Shown piece by piece: positions 16,001-24,877 of a DNA stretch of 33,500 nt. Position 1 is the stretch's first letter, and every line of letters starts with the position of its first letter. Position numbers and translations under genes: made by a program. The stretch is taken from NCBI GenBank assembly GCA_949288785.1, contig CASELQ010000017.1:1-33500 (forward strand). The letters run 5' to 3'. Origin of the DNA: an uncultured Eubacteriales bacterium (GTDB lineage Bacteria; Bacillota; Clostridia; Christensenellales; Borkfalkiaceae). Under the pieces are notes generated by a model that was given only the letters and a program-made list of their open reading frames with translations, searched no databases and was not told the origin of the DNA.

Positions 16001-17762
16001 AGCGGCAATGACCGGCGGCAGGGTAAAGGGCAGTAAAAAGGCGGTGTTAAAGCGGCTTGCCAAATATTTTCTGAGGTACAAATGGCGGGTGCTGGCGGCT
16101 TTCCTGCTTATGATAGGCAGCAACCTGTTCGCGCTTTTGGGCCCGTACCTTACCGGGCTTGCGATAGACGCCATTGCCCTGGAAGGCGGCCCCGATTTCG
16201 GGGCGGTGGCGGTATACTGCGCGCTCATGGCGGGGTTTTACGTGTTGTCCTCGGTGTTTTCATACGTCCTTTCCGTGCTCATGATAAAGTTAAGCCAGGC
16301 GATAGTAAAGAGCATGCGGCAGGACGTGTTCGACAAGATACTCCGCCTGCCCGTGAGCCTTGCGGACAGGTTGCAGACGGGCGACGTAATAAACCGCATA
16401 CAGTACGATATAGACACGGTGAACGCCTCCCTGTCATACGACATTTTGCAGGCGGCAACCAGCGTGATAACGGTGGTGGGCGCGTTTATAGGTATGGCGG
16501 CGGCTTCGCCCGCCATGCTTGGGGTGTTGCTCATAACCGTGCCGATTGCCCTTATAATAGCGGCGGTAAGGAGCCGCAAGGTGCGGCCGCTTTTCAGAAA
16601 GCGCTCGGCAAAACTCGCGGCGCTCAACGGGTTTTCGGAGGAGATGCTTTCGGGGATTAAAACAATAAAGGCATACGGCAGGGAACAGCCGATAGAAAAC
16701 AAGTTCCGCCAAAAAAATACCGACGCGGCGGACGCCTATTACGACGCCGATTATTTCGGCAGTCTTATAGGCCCCGCGGTCAACTTCGTGAACAACCTCG
16801 GCACCGTTTTAATAAGCACGGCGGGCGCGTTTTTGTATCTGTACGGGCTGGTATCGCTCGGGAATATATCTTCCTTTCTCTTGTATTCGCGCAGGTTTTC
16901 CGGCCCCATAAACGAATACGCCAACATAATGGGCGAAATTCAGTCCGCCCTGGCGGCGGCGGAAAGGGTGTTCCGGCTGATGGACGCGCCCGAAGAGCCC
17001 AAGGACGCCGAGGGCGCAAAGGAGCTTTCCGACGTGCGCGGGGAAACGGAATTTGAAAACGTCTGTTTTTCTTACGACGGGGAAAAGGAGGTGATAAAAA
17101 ACCTTTCCTTTAAGGTGCTGCCCGGGCAGACGGCGGCAATTGTAGGCCCCACGGGCGCGGGAAAGACCACGCTCGTAAATCTTATGATGCGCTTTTACGA
17201 CCCGGGGAGCGGGCGCATTTTGCTGGACGGCGAACCCATAGACCGGTATACCCGAAAGAGCCTCCGTGCGGCTTTTACCATGGTGTTGCAGGATACCTGG
17301 TTGTTCGAGGGCACAGTTTACGATAATATTGCATACGGTAAAGAGGGCGCTGCCCGCGAAGAGGTGGAAGCGGCGGCAAGGGAAGCGCACGTGTACGACT
17401 TTGTTTCAAAACTGCCCGCGGGGTTATATACTCCCGTTACGGACGGGGGAGTAAACCTTTCCAAGGGTCAGCGCCAGCTGATTACCATTGCGCGCGCCAT
17501 GCTCTCCCCCGCGGGAATGCTTATTTTAGACGAGGCAACGAGCAACGTGGATACCCGCACCGAACTGCTTATAAGAGACGCCATGGCAAAACTCATGCGC
17601 GGCAGAACCTGTTTTATAATAGCACACCGCCTTTCCACGATAGTGAACGCCGACCTTATTTTAGTGGTCAAGGAGGGGGACGTTATAGAGAGCGGCACGC
17701 ATAAGCAGCTGCTTGAAAACGAAGGCTTTTATAAGGAGATATATTCCGCGCAGTTCGAATAG
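15984..17762 (+). CDS. ABC exporter half, catalytic subunit
   Basis: A 592-residue half-transporter with six helices (about residues 30-320) and an ATPase domain. Walker A is GPTGAGKTT (about 388-396), Walker B MLILDEATS has the catalytic Glu, and the H-loop IIAHRLST is canonical. Its signature reads LSKGQ instead of LSGGQ. This change would fall in the same composite site as the degenerate Walker B of the partner, so the pair has one active and one degenerate ATP site. The frame is open upstream to 15855 inside the partner gene, but ATG 15984 has GGAGGCGG before it and begins before the first membrane helix. A hairpin follows at 17776. Confidence 0.93.
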   Translation: MPAISEAAMTGGRVKGSKKAVLKRLAKYFLRYKWRVLAAFLLMIGSNLFALLGPYLTGLAIDAIALEGGPDFGAVAVYCALMAGFYVLSSVFSYVLSVLMIKLSQAIVKSMRQDVFDKILRLPVSLADRLQTGDVINRIQYDIDTVNASLSYDILQAATSVITVVGAFIGMAAASPAMLGVLLITVPIALIIAAVRSRKVRPLFRKRSAKLAALNGFSEEMLSGIKTIKAYGREQPIENKFRQKNTDAADAYYDADYFGSLIGPAVNFVNNLGTVLISTAGAFLYLYGLVSLGNISSFLLYSRRFSGPINEYANIMGEIQSALAAAERVFRLMDAPEEPKDAEGAKELSDVRGETEFENVCFSYDGEKEVIKNLSFKVLPGQTAAIVGPTGAGKTTLVNLMMRFYDPGSGRILLDGEPIDRYTRKSLRAAFTMVLQDTWLFEGTVYDNIAYGKEGAAREEVEAAAREAHVYDFVSKLPAGLYTPVTDGGVNLSKGQRQLITIARAMLSPAGMLILDEATSNVDTRTELLIRDAMAKLMRGRTCFIIAHRLSTIVNADLILVVKEGDVIESGTHKQLLENEGFYKEIYSAQFE

Positions 17763-17775
17763 GCGCAAGGTATTC

Positions 17776-17809
17776 CCGAGCGGCGGAAAGGGCTTTTTCC
17801 GCCGCTCGG
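17776..17809 (+). terminator. Hairpin after the ABC exporter operon
   Basis: CCGAGCGGCGGAAA pairs with TTTCCGCCGCTCGG around a 6-nt loop, 13 bp after the stop. No U-tract follows, so it may protect the 3' end or terminate poorly. Confidence 0.5.
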
Positions 17810-17884
17810 CAGCGGAGAAAAAAGCGCGTGTAAAAACCGGAAAATCAGCCGGTGAAAAGCGGTAAAATTTCCCTGAAAAATTGC

Positions 17885-17925
17885 GGGGGGGGGGGCTTGA
17901 TTTAAAGGTAATACTGTGCTATAAT
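17885..17925 (+). promoter_or_regulatory. Promoter of the lipoprotein gene with adjacent G11 tract
   Basis: TTGATT (17897-17902) and TATAAT (17920-17925) are 17 bp apart. A run of eleven G (17885-17895) ends one base before the -35 hexamer. Homopolymeric G tracts next to promoters can change length during replication and alter expression. Confidence 0.8.
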
Positions 17926-17954
17926 ACTGAAAAGGGCGTAGAGAGGATAAGAGT

Positions 17955-20129
17955 ATGAAAAAAGTATTTGTAATTATATTGGCGTTAATGTTCTGCCTGT
18001 GTTTTTCGTTTGCGTGCAGTAAAGATACGGGCTCGGGGGGGGGTGGCGGCATTCCCGGAGATAACCCGGGCGGAATAGAAACACCGGGCGATGGTGAAGA
18101 AGAACCCGGCGATAACCCCGGAGGGATAGAAACACCGGGAGGCGATAACCCCGGCGGCGAAGATCCCGGCGACAACCCCGGCACCGATACGCCCGTGGAC
18201 CCCGGGCACGAACACTCGCTTGTGTTTCACGCCGGCGAACCTGCCGGATGCGAGAAAGCGGGTACCAAAGATTACTGGCAGTGCGAGGGGTGCGGCGAAA
18301 AGTTTCTTGACGAAGAGGGCGAGCAGCCCGCGGCGGACGACGACTTAAAAATACCCGCGCTCAATCACTCTTTCGGCGAATGGGTAAGCGAAGGGAAAAA
18401 TACGCATATACGTACCTGTTCCCGTTGCACAAATGTCGAACGGGAGGACCATAAAATAACCGATAACGCCTGCACGGTATGCGATTTTGCCCTGCAATAT
18501 ACCGAGGGGCTGGAATATCAGTTAAACGGAGATTGTTATTCGGTTACGGGCAGAGGCACCGCCTCCGGCGATATTACCGTGCCCTATACTTATAACGGGC
18601 TGCCCGTAAAGCAGATTGAGAAATATGCTTTCAACGGTGAAATAAACATAACGGGAATATATATGCCGGGCATTGTTACGGTGGGAGATTACGCCTTTTA
18701 CGGCTGCACCTCCCTCGTAAAGGCGGAGGGCGGCGCCGTAACCGGGCTTGGGAAATCCGCGTTTTCGGGCTGTTCTTCGTTAAACGAGGTTTCGTTCGGC
18801 AATCTTAAAGAGGCGGGAGACAGTGCGTTCAGCAACTGCGCGGCGCTTGAAGAGATAGACGTTTCGGGGCTTACCCGATTAAGCGTAAACCTCTTTTACG
18901 GGTGCGAAAACCTTTCCCGCGTAACCCTTTCGCAAAATCTTGAAAGCATAGGGACCGGCGCGTTTTCAGAATGCACCTCGCTTGAAAGCATAGATTTGCC
19001 TAACCGCCCCGTAAAGATAGGAAACAGCGCCTTTTACGGTTCGGCGGTCTTAAATAACCCCGAACTTAAAGAAAACGGTTTAACATATATAGGCACCACC
19101 CTTATCGCCGCGGAGGACGGCGTTTCCGGCGCGGTAACGGTAAAAGAGGGCACCCTTTCCATAGCCGCGGGGGCATTTAACAACAAACCGAACCTTACGG
19201 GCATAACCCTGCCCGAAGGGCTTAAAATCATAGGGGACGGCGCGTTTGCCGGCAGCACCGCCTTAAAGAGCGTGAACGTGCCCCAAAGCGTAACCTATCT
19301 CGGCGCGGGCGCTTTCAACACCTGCCGCGCGCTTGAAAGCATTATCCTATACGAGGGGATAACCGCCGTTGGGGACAATACGTTTATGAGCTGCACCGCG
19401 CTTACCGACGTGGAAATGCGCGCGGTTACGGAGATCGGCGAAAGCGCGTTCGAAGGCTGCGGCATAGTGAGCCTTACCCTGCCGCAGGGCGCTGTAAGCA
19501 TAGGTAAAGAGGCTTTTATGGACTGCACGGCGCTTAAATCGGTTACCCTCCCCGAAAGCCTTATAAGCATAGGTACTAGCGCGTTCGAGGGGTGTACCTC
19601 CCTCGAAACGGCTTGTGCTCCCGGCGTAAAGGCCATATACTCGCAGGCGTTTGCCAAGTGCGAAAAGCTTACCGCGTTCGACCTGCCCGCCACCCTCACT
19701 ACTTTGGAAGATTACGCCTTTGAACGCTGCACTTCCCTAAAATATGCGGAACTGCCCGAGGGGCTTAAAGACACGGGCATAAGCGTTTACAGCGGCTGCA
19801 CCTCGCTCGAATGGGCGATAATACCGGACAGCATGACCGAAATAAATAAATTTATGTTTAACGGCTGCTCTTCCTTAGAGTGGATAGTGATAGGCAAAGG
19901 GGTAAAGCATATAGGAATTTATGCCCTTGAAGAGGTTTCTCGTGATGCCTTTATCTACTATAAAGGCGCAAATTATGAAGAACTGCGCGCCATAGAGGAT
20001 GACGACGGCTATTTGATATCTATGCCGAACAGATATTATTATTACGCCACCCGCCCCGAAGATCCTGCTTTGCGCGCGTGGTGTTACGTGGACGGCAAGC
20101 CCACGGAGTGGGCGGTGATACCCGAATAA
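17955..20129 (+). CDS. Surface lipoprotein with BspA-type leucine-rich repeats
   Basis: A 724-residue predicted lipoprotein. A lysine start and hydrophobic core lead to Cys 21; the lipobox SFAC lacks the usual Leu at -3. Residues 27-85 are a Gly/Pro/Asp/Glu linker with repeated GDNPGG and GIETPG units. A Cys/His region follows (about 85-178) with YWQCEGCGEKF, RTCSRC and CTVC, seen in other clostridial surface proteins. From about 200 to 690 there are some 19 LRR_5 repeats of 22-23 residues with core (S/D)AFxGCxSLxxVxLPxxLxxIG. Such proteins in gut bacteria and oral spirochaetes bind host proteins or other cells. A G9 tract at 18035-18043 encodes the Gly run after the lipobox and could shift the frame. 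No partner genes adjoin; it is monocistronic. Confidence 0.93.
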   Translation: MKKVFVIILALMFCLCFSFACSKDTGSGGGGGIPGDNPGGIETPGDGEEEPGDNPGGIETPGGDNPGGEDPGDNPGTDTPVDPGHEHSLVFHAGEPAGCEKAGTKDYWQCEGCGEKFLDEEGEQPAADDDLKIPALNHSFGEWVSEGKNTHIRTCSRCTNVEREDHKITDNACTVCDFALQYTEGLEYQLNGDCYSVTGRGTASGDITVPYTYNGLPVKQIEKYAFNGEINITGIYMPGIVTVGDYAFYGCTSLVKAEGGAVTGLGKSAFSGCSSLNEVSFGNLKEAGDSAFSNCAALEEIDVSGLTRLSVNLFYGCENLSRVTLSQNLESIGTGAFSECTSLESIDLPNRPVKIGNSAFYGSAVLNNPELKENGLTYIGTTLIAAEDGVSGAVTVKEGTLSIAAGAFNNKPNLTGITLPEGLKIIGDGAFAGSTALKSVNVPQSVTYLGAGAFNTCRALESIILYEGITAVGDNTFMSCTALTDVEMRAVTEIGESAFEGCGIVSLTLPQGAVSIGKEAFMDCTALKSVTLPESLISIGTSAFEGCTSLETACAPGVKAIYSQAFAKCEKLTAFDLPATLTTLEDYAFERCTSLKYAELPEGLKDTGISVYSGCTSLEWAIIPDSMTEINKFMFNGCSSLEWIVIGKGVKHIGIYALEEVSRDAFIYYKGANYEELRAIEDDDGYLISMPNRYYYYATRPEDPALRAWCYVDGKPTEWAVIPE

Positions 20130-20154
20130 TTTTTCGTAAATAAAAAAGCATGCC

Positions 20155-20190
20155 GCGGGGCGGAAAAATTTTTCCGCCCCGCAGTGTTTT
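20155..20190 (+). terminator. Terminator of the lipoprotein gene
   Basis: A perfect 28-bp palindrome (20155-20182, GCGGGGCGGAAAAA and its complement) followed by AGTGTTTT, 25 bp after the stop. Confidence 0.85.
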
Positions 20191-20211
20191 AAAAAAAGAC
20201 GCGCCGAATAT

Positions 20212-20267
20212 TTGACATTGCGCGCGGCTATCCTGTATACTATAACCATTATGATATCTTATCATAA
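20212..20267 (+). promoter_or_regulatory. Promoter of the Ca2+ ATPase gene with operator-like dyad
   Basis: TTGACA (20212-20217) and TATACT (20236-20241) are 18 bp apart. At the expected start lies TTATGATA-TCT-TATCATAA (20249-20267). A further GATATCAT at 20284-20291 is the inverse of ATGATATC at 20251-20258. The leader to ATG 20506 is then about 255 bases. Confidence 0.6.
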
Positions 20268-20299
20268 ATTTTTCAACATTTTCGATATCATCATTTTAA

Positions 20300-20440
20300 A
20301 TAAGCGGTTCCGCTTATAGTCTGTCCCTTTAAATAAATCGCAAAGCGCCTTAAAACCCCTGTTTTATAAACAACGGGCGTTATCTGCCTGTAATAAAACG
20401 AAAAACAGTTACGGCAGAGGATATGCCGCGGGGTTTTTAA
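20300..20440 (+). promoter_or_regulatory. Structured 5' leader: three-way junction with complementary loops
   Basis: A first hairpin pairs ATAAGCGG with CCGCTTAT (20300-20317). Then P1 pairs AAAACCCC (20352-20359) with GGGGTTTT (20430-20437). P2 pairs GTTTTAT (20361-20367) with ATAAAAC (20393-20399) and, above an internal loop, ACGGGC (20373-20378) with GCCTGT (20386-20391). P3 pairs CGGCA (20412-20416) with TGCCG (20424-20428). The two apical loops are both 7 nt, GTTATCT and GAGGATA, and TATCT can pair with GGATA across the junction. It matches no riboswitch I know. The pairing is by eye only. Confidence 0.45.
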
Positions 20441-20505
20441 CAATAATAATTATAAATAAATTAAATCGGGAATACAGATATAAATCGGAGGATAATTTTT
20501 TAAAA

Positions 20506-23130
20506 ATGGCTTATCACAGTCAGAGCAAAGATGAGGTTTTAAAGGGCCTCGGCACAAATGCGGAGAGCGGCATTTCGGAGGCGGAAGCCGCCGCGCGCAT
20601 TGCAAAGTACGGGGAAAACAAGCTTGCGGAAAAAAAGAAAAAGAGCTTATTTGCGCGCTTTTTGGAGCAGCTGAAGGACGTGATGATAATAATACTTATC
20701 ATTGCGGCAATAATTTCGCTGGTTATCGCCATAACGGAAGGCGACCCCATGGAGTTTATAGAGCCCGCGCTCATATTCCTTATAGTGATACTCAACGCGA
20801 TAATGGGTATGGTGCAGGAGAGCAAGGCGGAAAAGGCGCTGGACGCGCTTAAAAACATGTCCGCCCCGCACGCGCGGGTGATAAGGGACGGAAAGGAGCG
20901 GCTGATTGCGGCAACCGAACTGGTTCCGGGGGATATGATAAAGCTGGAAGCGGGGGATTTCGTTCCCGCGGACGCCCGCCTTATAAAGAGTGTTAATTTA
21001 AAGTCCGAAGAATCGGCGCTCACGGGCGAATCGGTGCCCGCCGAAAAGGACGCGGAAGCCGAAGTAAAGGAAAACGCTTCGATAGGCGACCGCGCGAACA
21101 TGGTGTTTTCGGGGTGCTCCATTACTTACGGCACGGCGCTTGCCGTGGTTACCGGCACGGGCATGAATACCGAGATGGGCAAGATAGCAAACCTTCTTGC
21201 CGGGGAAAAAGAGACAAAGACTCCGTTGCAGTTAAAACTCGCGCAGCTCGGCAAGTGGCTGGGGATAGTTGCGCTCGCCGCGTGCGCGGTGGTGTTCGTA
21301 GTGGGGCTTATAGAACAAAAGGAAATCATGGAGATGTTCATGACGTCGGTATCCTTGGCGGTTTCGGCGATTCCCGAGGGGCTCCCCGCGATAGTTACCA
21401 TAGTGCTGTCAATCGGCGTTACGCGCATGGTCAAAAAGAACGCCATTATAAAGCGGCTCCCCGCGGTGGAAACCCTGGGCAGCGCTTCGGTCATCTGTTC
21501 GGATAAGACGGGCACGCTCACCCAGAACCGCATGACGCTCGTCAAGACCTATACGGACGGCGGAGAACTTAAAGAGCTCGATTTTGAAAATATGCCGGAA
21601 GACGTAAAGCGCCTTCTCACCTGGGGAACGCTGTGCTGCGACGGATCCGTGCTCATAGAAAACGGCAAGGAAACGCACATAGGCGACCCCACCGAAACGG
21701 CAATAGTGCTTGCCGCGCACAAGGCGGGCGAGGAAAAGGACGAACTCAACGCGCAATATCCCCGCGTGGCGGAACTTCCGTTCGATTCGGACAGAAAGCT
21801 CATGACCACCGTGAATATGATAAACGGCAAGCCCGTGGCGATAGTAAAGGGCGCGTTCGACGTTATGGCAAAGCGCTGTGTGGCAGGGGATATAGACGCC
21901 GCACGCAAGGTAAACGACGAGATGGGCGCGCAGGCGCTCCGCGTGCTTGCAGTGGGCTATAAGGAGTTAAAGGAAGTGCCCGAGCAGCCGAGCAGCGAAA
22001 ACCTGGAAACGGGGCTTACCTTCATAGGGCTTGTGGGCATGATAGACCCGCCCCGCCCGGAGGCAAAAGCAGCGGTTGCCGTCTGCCGTAAGGCCGGCAT
22101 AAAGCCCGTCATGATAACGGGCGACCACGTGGTAACCGCCTCCGCCATAGCGCGCGAGCTGGGTATTTTGGAAGAGGGCGACAAGGCGCTTACCGGCGCG
22201 GAGCTGGACGCCATGACCGACGAGGAACTGGACAGGGAAGTAGAGCACATCTCGGTGTACGCCCGCGTTTCGCCCGAGAACAAGATAAGGATAGTAAAGG
22301 CGTGGCAGAAGAAGGGCAAGGTCGTTTCCATGACGGGGGACGGCGTGAACGACGCGCCCGCCTTAAAGGCGGCGGATATAGGCTGCGCAATGGGCATAAC
22401 GGGAACGGACGTTGCCAAGGGCGCCGCCGATATGACCCTTACGGACGACAACTTCGCCACCATTGTGGACGCCGTTAAAGAGGGCAGGGGCATATACGCC
22501 AACATAAGAAAGGTCGTGGGCTTTTTGCTGGGCACCAACATAAGCGAAATACTGGTGGTATTCCTCGCCATGGTCATATGGCAGATCTCGCCGTTCATAT
22601 CCATACAGCTCCTTTGGATAAACCTTGTTACCGACTCGCTGCCCGCCATTGCGCTGGGTATGGAAGCGGTGGAAAAGGACGTTATGAACCGCAAGCCCAA
22701 GCCCAAGGAAGAGAGTATGTTCGCCCACGGTTACGGCGTGCGCATTACCTTGCAGGGCTGTATGTTCGCGGCACTCACGCTGGCGGCGTACTTTATAGGA
22801 GAAGCGCTTACGGGCGGTTCCCCCGCGGGCGGCAGCACCCTCGCCTTCCTTACCCTTTCGCTTTCGCAGGTGATACACGCCTACAATATGCGTTCCGAAC
22901 ATTCGCTCTTTAAGATCGGACCGTTTTCCAATCATAAGCTGAATTGGGTAACGCTCATATCTTCGGCGCTTATAGCCTTCATACTGTTCACCCCGGGCGT
23001 GGTTACCGCTTTCGGCATGACTTACCTTCCGTATTACGGGTATTTTATAGGTATAGGTCTTTCGTGCGTATCCGTGCTGGTGATGGAAATATCCAAGGCG
23101 TTGGGGCTTATAAAGCACAGGCACGACTAA
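20506..23130 (+). CDS. P2-type cation ATPase, probably Ca2+ exporting
   Basis: An 874-residue P-type ATPase of PMCA/SERCA-like architecture. Seen in order: an N-terminal cation ATPase domain; the TGES actuator loop (173-176); PEGLP in helix M4, the calcium-site motif of P2A/P2B pumps; phosphorylation motif DKTGTLT with Asp at about 333; the nucleotide-binding region with KGAFD; the hinge TGDGVNDAP (about 610); M6 NLVTDSLPAIALGME; and ten helices in all. Length and motifs match bacterial Ca2+ ATPases such as LMCA1 and PacL relatives, which expel Ca2+ in exchange for protons. The ribosome binding site GGAGGA is 13 bases from ATG 20506, rather distant, with no better start nearby. The gene has its own promoter and a long structured leader, and ends at a strong terminator. 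Confidence 0.93.
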   Translation: MAYHSQSKDEVLKGLGTNAESGISEAEAAARIAKYGENKLAEKKKKSLFARFLEQLKDVMIIILIIAAIISLVIAITEGDPMEFIEPALIFLIVILNAIMGMVQESKAEKALDALKNMSAPHARVIRDGKERLIAATELVPGDMIKLEAGDFVPADARLIKSVNLKSEESALTGESVPAEKDAEAEVKENASIGDRANMVFSGCSITYGTALAVVTGTGMNTEMGKIANLLAGEKETKTPLQLKLAQLGKWLGIVALAACAVVFVVGLIEQKEIMEMFMTSVSLAVSAIPEGLPAIVTIVLSIGVTRMVKKNAIIKRLPAVETLGSASVICSDKTGTLTQNRMTLVKTYTDGGELKELDFENMPEDVKRLLTWGTLCCDGSVLIENGKETHIGDPTETAIVLAAHKAGEEKDELNAQYPRVAELPFDSDRKLMTTVNMINGKPVAIVKGAFDVMAKRCVAGDIDAARKVNDEMGAQALRVLAVGYKELKEVPEQPSSENLETGLTFIGLVGMIDPPRPEAKAAVAVCRKAGIKPVMITGDHVVTASAIARELGILEEGDKALTGAELDAMTDEELDREVEHISVYARVSPENKIRIVKAWQKKGKVVSMTGDGVNDAPALKAADIGCAMGITGTDVAKGAADMTLTDDNFATIVDAVKEGRGIYANIRKVVGFLLGTNISEILVVFLAMVIWQISPFISIQLLWINLVTDSLPAIALGMEAVEKDVMNRKPKPKEESMFAHGYGVRITLQGCMFAALTLAAYFIGEALTGGSPAGGSTLAFLTLSLSQVIHAYNMRSEHSLFKIGPFSNHKLNWVTLISSALIAFILFTPGVVTAFGMTYLPYYGYFIGIGLSCVSVLVMEISKALGLIKHRHD

Positions 23131-23241
23131 GCGCAGTTTTGAGTAACCGCCTAAAACGCCCGTAAATTCAGGGAGACAGATTTTAACACCAGAAATTGGC
23201 TCAATAAAAAAGACGCGTAAATAACGGCGGCCGAAAATACT

Positions 23242-23286
23242 TACGGCAGCCCTCGCCGAGAGGGCTGCCGTATAACTTTGTTTTTT
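23242..23286 (+). terminator. Terminator of the Ca2+ ATPase gene
   Basis: A 13-bp stem (23242-23254 with 23260-23272) with a GCCGA loop, followed by ATAACTTTG and T6 at 23281-23286. Confidence 0.85.
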
Positions 23287-23397
23287 CCTCTTTGCCCGGG
23301 ATTTGAACAGATTGCCGGGCAGATTAAAATTTTTCCATGCGGTAACGAGTTAGGTTTTAAGCCGGACTCGTTTTTCAATTTGAGTAAAATCGTTGAA

Positions 23398-24819
23398 TCA
23401 TTTATCGTTTTCGCCGCTCTCGCCTGCGCCGCCGTCGTTTGGGGCGGAGAGGAACGCGTGTTCTTCCTTATCGGCAAGCGCCGCCCGCTTTTTATCCGCT
23501 TTGCGCTTTAAGGTGGTGAATATAAAGCCTATTATTATAAAACTGTAAAAACTTAAAAACCGCCACAGTATCATCGCCGTGAACGCTCCGCCCGCAAAGG
23601 TAACGCCGGTTGAAAACAGCACGTAAAAGGAAAGGTCCGCCGCGCCCGAGTTGCCGGGGGTGGGGATAAAGGAGATCGCCGCGTAAAGTATAAGGCACAG
23701 CTGCACAATTTGCAGCCATTCCACAAACCCGTTTACGTTTGGAATATCGAACCCGAAAAACCTTAAAGTGAAGTAGGCAATGGAGCAAAGCGCCAGCTGT
23801 TCTCCGAAACTGATGAGAAAAGAAATGGTGAACACCAGCGGGGAGGAGGCAAGCTGCTTTAAGCACTGCGCGTTGTGCTGCACGCTTTTAATGGTCTTTT
23901 GGGTGGTTTCCTCGGGGTTTTTCACTATCCTCAGTTTTTCGCCTATCTTAATGACCCAGGTAACCAGTTTTTGGCCGATTTTGGGCAGCATGGAAAACAA
24001 CAGCACCAAAGAGGGCATGAGCAAACAGCACACAAGCCCTATTATTGCAAGCACCGTGAAGGTGGTGGGAAACACGGAAAGAAGGGTTTGCGAGGTGCCG
24101 AAGAGGTTGAGGTGATAGGCAATCAGTGAAAATATGCCGAGTATTACGAACGCAAACTGATTAAGGGAAAAGGTGGCAATGGGCAGCGAAGCCGCCACCC
24201 CGCCCGAAACCCCGTGCGTTGCAAGGTGATATATTTCAAAGGGCTGCCCGCCCACCGCAAGGGGGGTTACGTAGTTATAATAGTGCCCTACCACCGCCGT
24301 TTCCATGCAGGTTTTAAAATGCCACTTTTTGGTTGCGGCGCGGCACATAAGCGAGAGTTTGGAACCCTTTAACAAAAAGCATAAAAACAGGGAGAGCAGC
24401 GCAAAAAGTATGTAAAACCAGCTCTCGGAAAGTATGGCGGCAAGTTCTCCGGGCTTAGGCGCTTCGTGCGTGCCCGAAAAGAAGTCGTGATAAAAAGTAA
24501 AGGCAAGCACGCCTGCCACCAGCACCACAAACAGCGCGGTGAACGCCTTTTTGAAAATTTTCTGGCGTCGGCTTACCGCCTCCTTTTCGTTTATGCCGAA
24601 AAGTTTGTTCATCACTATCTGCTTGCCTTCATTGTGCACTTCTTCTAAGGAAGGCTGCTTTTGTTCGCCCGTATCCCCGGGGCTTTGCGCGGCCGCCGCG
24701 CCGGAAGCCGATTCCGCCATATCTTCATGTTCTGCGGAAACCTCTACTATCGTCGGTTCCAACGTGTTGTCGTCGATTTCTATTTTATGCAGGCTGAGTT
24801 TTTGTCTTTTTTTTGCCAT
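23398..24819 (-). CDS. Flippase-like membrane protein (LPG synthase TM / UPF0104 family)
   Basis: A 473-residue protein with a charged cytosolic head (about residues 1-88) and about eight hydrophobic helices. The pattern of the lysylphosphatidylglycerol synthase membrane region (PF03706) is present: HYYNYVTPLAVGGQPFEIYHL near the middle and FIPTPGNSGAADLSFY in the C-terminal half. Family members include the MprF flippase domain and AglD-like proteins; they are thought to move lipids or lipid-linked sugars. The lysine-transferring domain of MprF is absent, so lipid flipping is the limit of inference. The ATG at 24819 lacks a ribosome binding site and lies about 3 bases from the predicted transcription start, so the mRNA appears leaderless. 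Confidence 0.85.
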   Translation of the reverse strand: MAKKRQKLSLHKIEIDDNTLEPTIVEVSAEHEDMAESASGAAAAQSPGDTGEQKQPSLEEVHNEGKQIVMNKLFGINEKEAVSRRQKIFKKAFTALFVVLVAGVLAFTFYHDFFSGTHEAPKPGELAAILSESWFYILFALLSLFLCFLLKGSKLSLMCRAATKKWHFKTCMETAVVGHYYNYVTPLAVGGQPFEIYHLATHGVSGGVAASLPIATFSLNQFAFVILGIFSLIAYHLNLFGTSQTLLSVFPTTFTVLAIIGLVCCLLMPSLVLLFSMLPKIGQKLVTWVIKIGEKLRIVKNPEETTQKTIKSVQHNAQCLKQLASSPLVFTISFLISFGEQLALCSIAYFTLRFFGFDIPNVNGFVEWLQIVQLCLILYAAISFIPTPGNSGAADLSFYVLFSTGVTFAGGAFTAMILWRFLSFYSFIIIGFIFTTLKRKADKKRAALADKEEHAFLSAPNDGGAGESGENDK

Positions 24820-24828
24820 AATAGCAGT

Positions 24829-24857
24829 ATTATACTTTATAAAACGTTAAAAGTCAA
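24829..24857 (-). promoter_or_regulatory. Promoter of the flippase-like gene, predicting a leaderless mRNA
   Basis: On the minus strand TTGACT (plus 24852-24857) and TATAAT (plus 24829-24834) are 17 bp apart. The start should fall near 24822, two to four bases before the ATG at 24819. Confidence 0.8.
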
Positions 24858-24877
24858 ACAATATATATAAATATGCG

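Noticed and set aside
20245..20505. yybP-ykoY (Mn2+) or purine riboswitch before the Ca2+ ATPase
   Set aside because: The conserved GGGGAGUA-type core of yybP-ykoY and the UUUCUACC-type junction of purine riboswitches are not present.
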